A DNA stretch of 64,000 nt from contig BPQB01000060.1 in the NCBI GenBank assembly GCA_019973155.2, positions 124,001-188,000 of the forward strand, written 5' to 3'. Of the stretch, positions 62,190 through 64,000 are shown in pieces. The first letter of the stretch is position 1. Each line of letters opens with the position of its first letter. Made by a program: the position numbers and the translations under genes. Below the pieces are notes generated by a model. The model made no database searches, was not told the DNA's origin, and was given only the letters and a program-made list of their open reading frames with translations. This stretch comes from Phanerochaete sordida. Taxonomy: Eukaryota > Basidiomycota > Agaricomycetes > Polyporales > Phanerochaetaceae.

Positions 62190-64000
62190 TCAACATGACA
62201 AATTGCCCGTGGAGCGTAACATAGACGCTGCTTCTGTAAATCGTGGTGTAAACCTGCACTCGAAGGGCAGCGGTCCACTACGTCGTTCATGTCAGCAAGC
62301 GAACCCCCTCGAACAGGACACAGACTTCATCTGGCGCACCTGATGAAGCGAGGAGTAAATTCAACGTTCGGAGTAACTTCATTGCCGTACGAGTCTACTT
62401 CGCGCTCGATCTTGAACACAGTAAGCATCTGCCCAATCGCGAGCCAGAGGAAGCTCTCCACGAAAGGCCGGCCTGGGCAGACCCGACGGCCAAAGCCCCA
62501 CGCTTCGACGAGGTACGCTGATTCCGCGTGATCACCCAGTTTTCCCTCGGCGTTCAGGAAGCGTTCAGGTCTGAACACCTCGGGAGTAGAGTAAGTGTCC
62601 ACGTTATGCAGCATCGCCCTGGGTGCATCCCGTTAGCTCCTCCTAGATCTATCAAGCGAGCTGTGTGAACACACCATAAATTAGCCACGACGATCGAGCC
62701 AGCTGGAATACAGTATCCATTATACTCGTCGTCTGTGGTAGACCGATGAGGTACGCCTTGGATAAAACTTAGATCGCATTTCATAGAAACATCCTCGAGA
62801 TATACGCACCCAGTGGACCGGCCGGGTGCCATCTTTGAAAGATCAAAATATATCGGCGCGCCATTAAATGCTGAGAACGTACCGTAAGACCTCGTTGACC
62901 ATCGCAGTAATGTATGAGAGCTCTTCTCGATCTTCTATCGTCGGGAGGCGCGACTTTCCCAGGACGCGATCGAGCTCTTGTTGCGCAGCGAGCTACGCAT
63001 CAGGAAACATGACCATAGCGAGAATAAACGTGTTAAGTGCCGTCGCAGTCTGTTCTAGTTAGTAATTGGGCGCGAATGGGACGTTAGCGACCTACAGTAT
63101 CCACGCCGGCTGCACAGGAATTGTTGTACCACGTTTCAGCGCATGCAGCGTTCTGCAGTTCGAGTATACGTACCTCCAAAAGCGGTGCCAGTTACGGACA
63201 TCAGCAGCTCGTCAAGTTCTCCGGAGTCTTTGTCACGTTCCATATCGGCGAGCAACGCGCCAAGCATGCAAGGTTTCGCGATACCTTCCTTCTAAATGGA
63301 GCAATGATATCCTAAATTCTACATCCAAGCTATACGAAGTAAAACGAGGGCGCACCACTGAAGCCTGATAAGCTCTATAGGGTTCCTCGTACATTGCGTC
63401 CACCAGGAGCTTCCAGCGCGCAGCTTGCCCGTGAAATCCCGCGCCCGGGAACCAAGCCGGAAGATACTTCACTGTGGAGCGATCAGGCTGGAATACCGCG
63501 TGCGGGCGCATATATACTCACGAATAGGGAAGACGTCGACTGCATACCGCGTTAGACGTGCACGCACATACACAAGTACAGAAAGCACCTGGTGACAGCC
63601 CCGCCGAGGCGATCTCCGTCGACGTGTGGATCGCCTTGTCGACGATCTCAATGAGGCGGTCACCCGGCCTGACGTCGAAGCCGTACACGATATTGAGGAT
63701 CGTCGATCCCGCCATGCTAGTATGCCATCCGTGAGCAAGCGCCGGACACGCAGATGCGCGCGACGTACAAGTGAACGTGCTTCATGAACGCGTCCGGGGC
63801 TTCCAGGAGGGACTGCAGGAGGACGCTGACCCCGCGCTCCTGCTGAGCACGGTACGCAGGGACGGCTGCCGCGCGGAAGTGCTGGTGGAAGAGCCTCCGG
63901 CGCTCCTTCCATCTGTCGCCGTATTTCATGACGAGCCAGCTGCGGTCCCATCCAGTCCTGATCCAATGTAAGAAAAGGCATATCAAAAGGCCAGACAGAC
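62190..64000 (-). pseudogene. Cytochrome P450 10, cut by the window edge, with a nonsense codon
   Basis: From the right: C-helix exon GDRWKERRRLFHQHFRA (near 63880), MAGSTILNIVYGFDVRPGD (near 63680), KYLPAWFPGAGFHGQAARWK (near 63440), I-helix AGVDTV (near 63091-63110), K-helix EVLR (62881-62893), heme loop WGFGRRVCPGRPF at 62462-62500, and the last exon PLPFECRFTPRFTEAASML with a stop at 62190. The exon between the I-helix and ExxR contains an in-frame TAG at 62993-62995 (FPDA, stop, LAAQQELDRV), where relatives have a Gln- or Ser-rich position; a CAG-to-TAG change is the simplest explanation. The N-terminus lies outside the window. If the TAG is real the gene is dead, although the other exons are clean. 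Confidence 0.75.

Overview
This window looks like nuclear DNA of a mushroom-forming basidiomycete (Agaricomycetes, plausibly a wood-decay polypore; the species cannot be named). Reasons: almost every gene is cut by many introns of about 45-60 nt with GT...AG ends, the genes are typical basidiomycete secondary-metabolism families, and the transposons are of fungal type. No rRNA, tRNA, CRISPR or bacterial-type signal was seen. Coordinates given for spliced genes run from start codon to stop codon.

Layout. At least ten cytochrome P450 loci lie in one orientation (minus) at 112-2344, 21612-23882, 24374-26628, 30578-32797, 35398-37578, 39336-41569, 42192-53344 (split), 54361-56620, 57391-61238 (split) and 62190 to beyond the right edge. 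At least three more decayed P450 pieces lie at about 3.2-3.6, 10.85-11.5 and 26.9-27.6 kb. They share intron positions and last-exon wording (P-[KE]-P-F-...-F-x-x-R-[FY]-x-x-A), so this is a tandem-duplication array. Two trichodiene-synthase-family (TRI5-like) terpene synthases (7640-8799 and 13679-14886, minus) sit among them. Four other genes are embedded: a cullin (4422-7119), an M1 aminopeptidase of the Ape2 type (17576-21138), a PLP-dependent Cys/Met-metabolism enzyme (28462-30441, the only ordinary plus-strand host gene) and a fragment of an NRPS-like reductase carried inside a transposon.

Mobile DNA. A roughly 9.1 kb element (43324-52453) has matching inverted ends and encodes one very large spliced protein (12 exons, 1916 codons by my model, no stops): an RS-rich N-terminus, a GCM/WRKY-like zinc domain, a MULE-type DDE transposase, a ubiquitin-protease-like (USP) domain with an RG-rich insert, a PHD finger, a small barrel-like domain and a basic tail. 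It also carries a piece of an NRPS-like gene. It sits inside a P450 gene, whose 5' and 3' parts flank it. A second, intact Tc1/mariner element (57589-59212) lies inside another P450 gene at a TA dinucleotide; removing it leaves the P450 reading frame open. A third, probably non-autonomous element or repeat array is at about 9255-10830.

How the genes may work together (inference): terpene synthases make sesquiterpene scaffolds from farnesyl diphosphate and the P450 array would oxidise them, so the window resembles a terpenoid biosynthesis region that is being duplicated, eroded and rearranged by transposons. The cullin, aminopeptidase and PLP enzyme are more likely bystanders.
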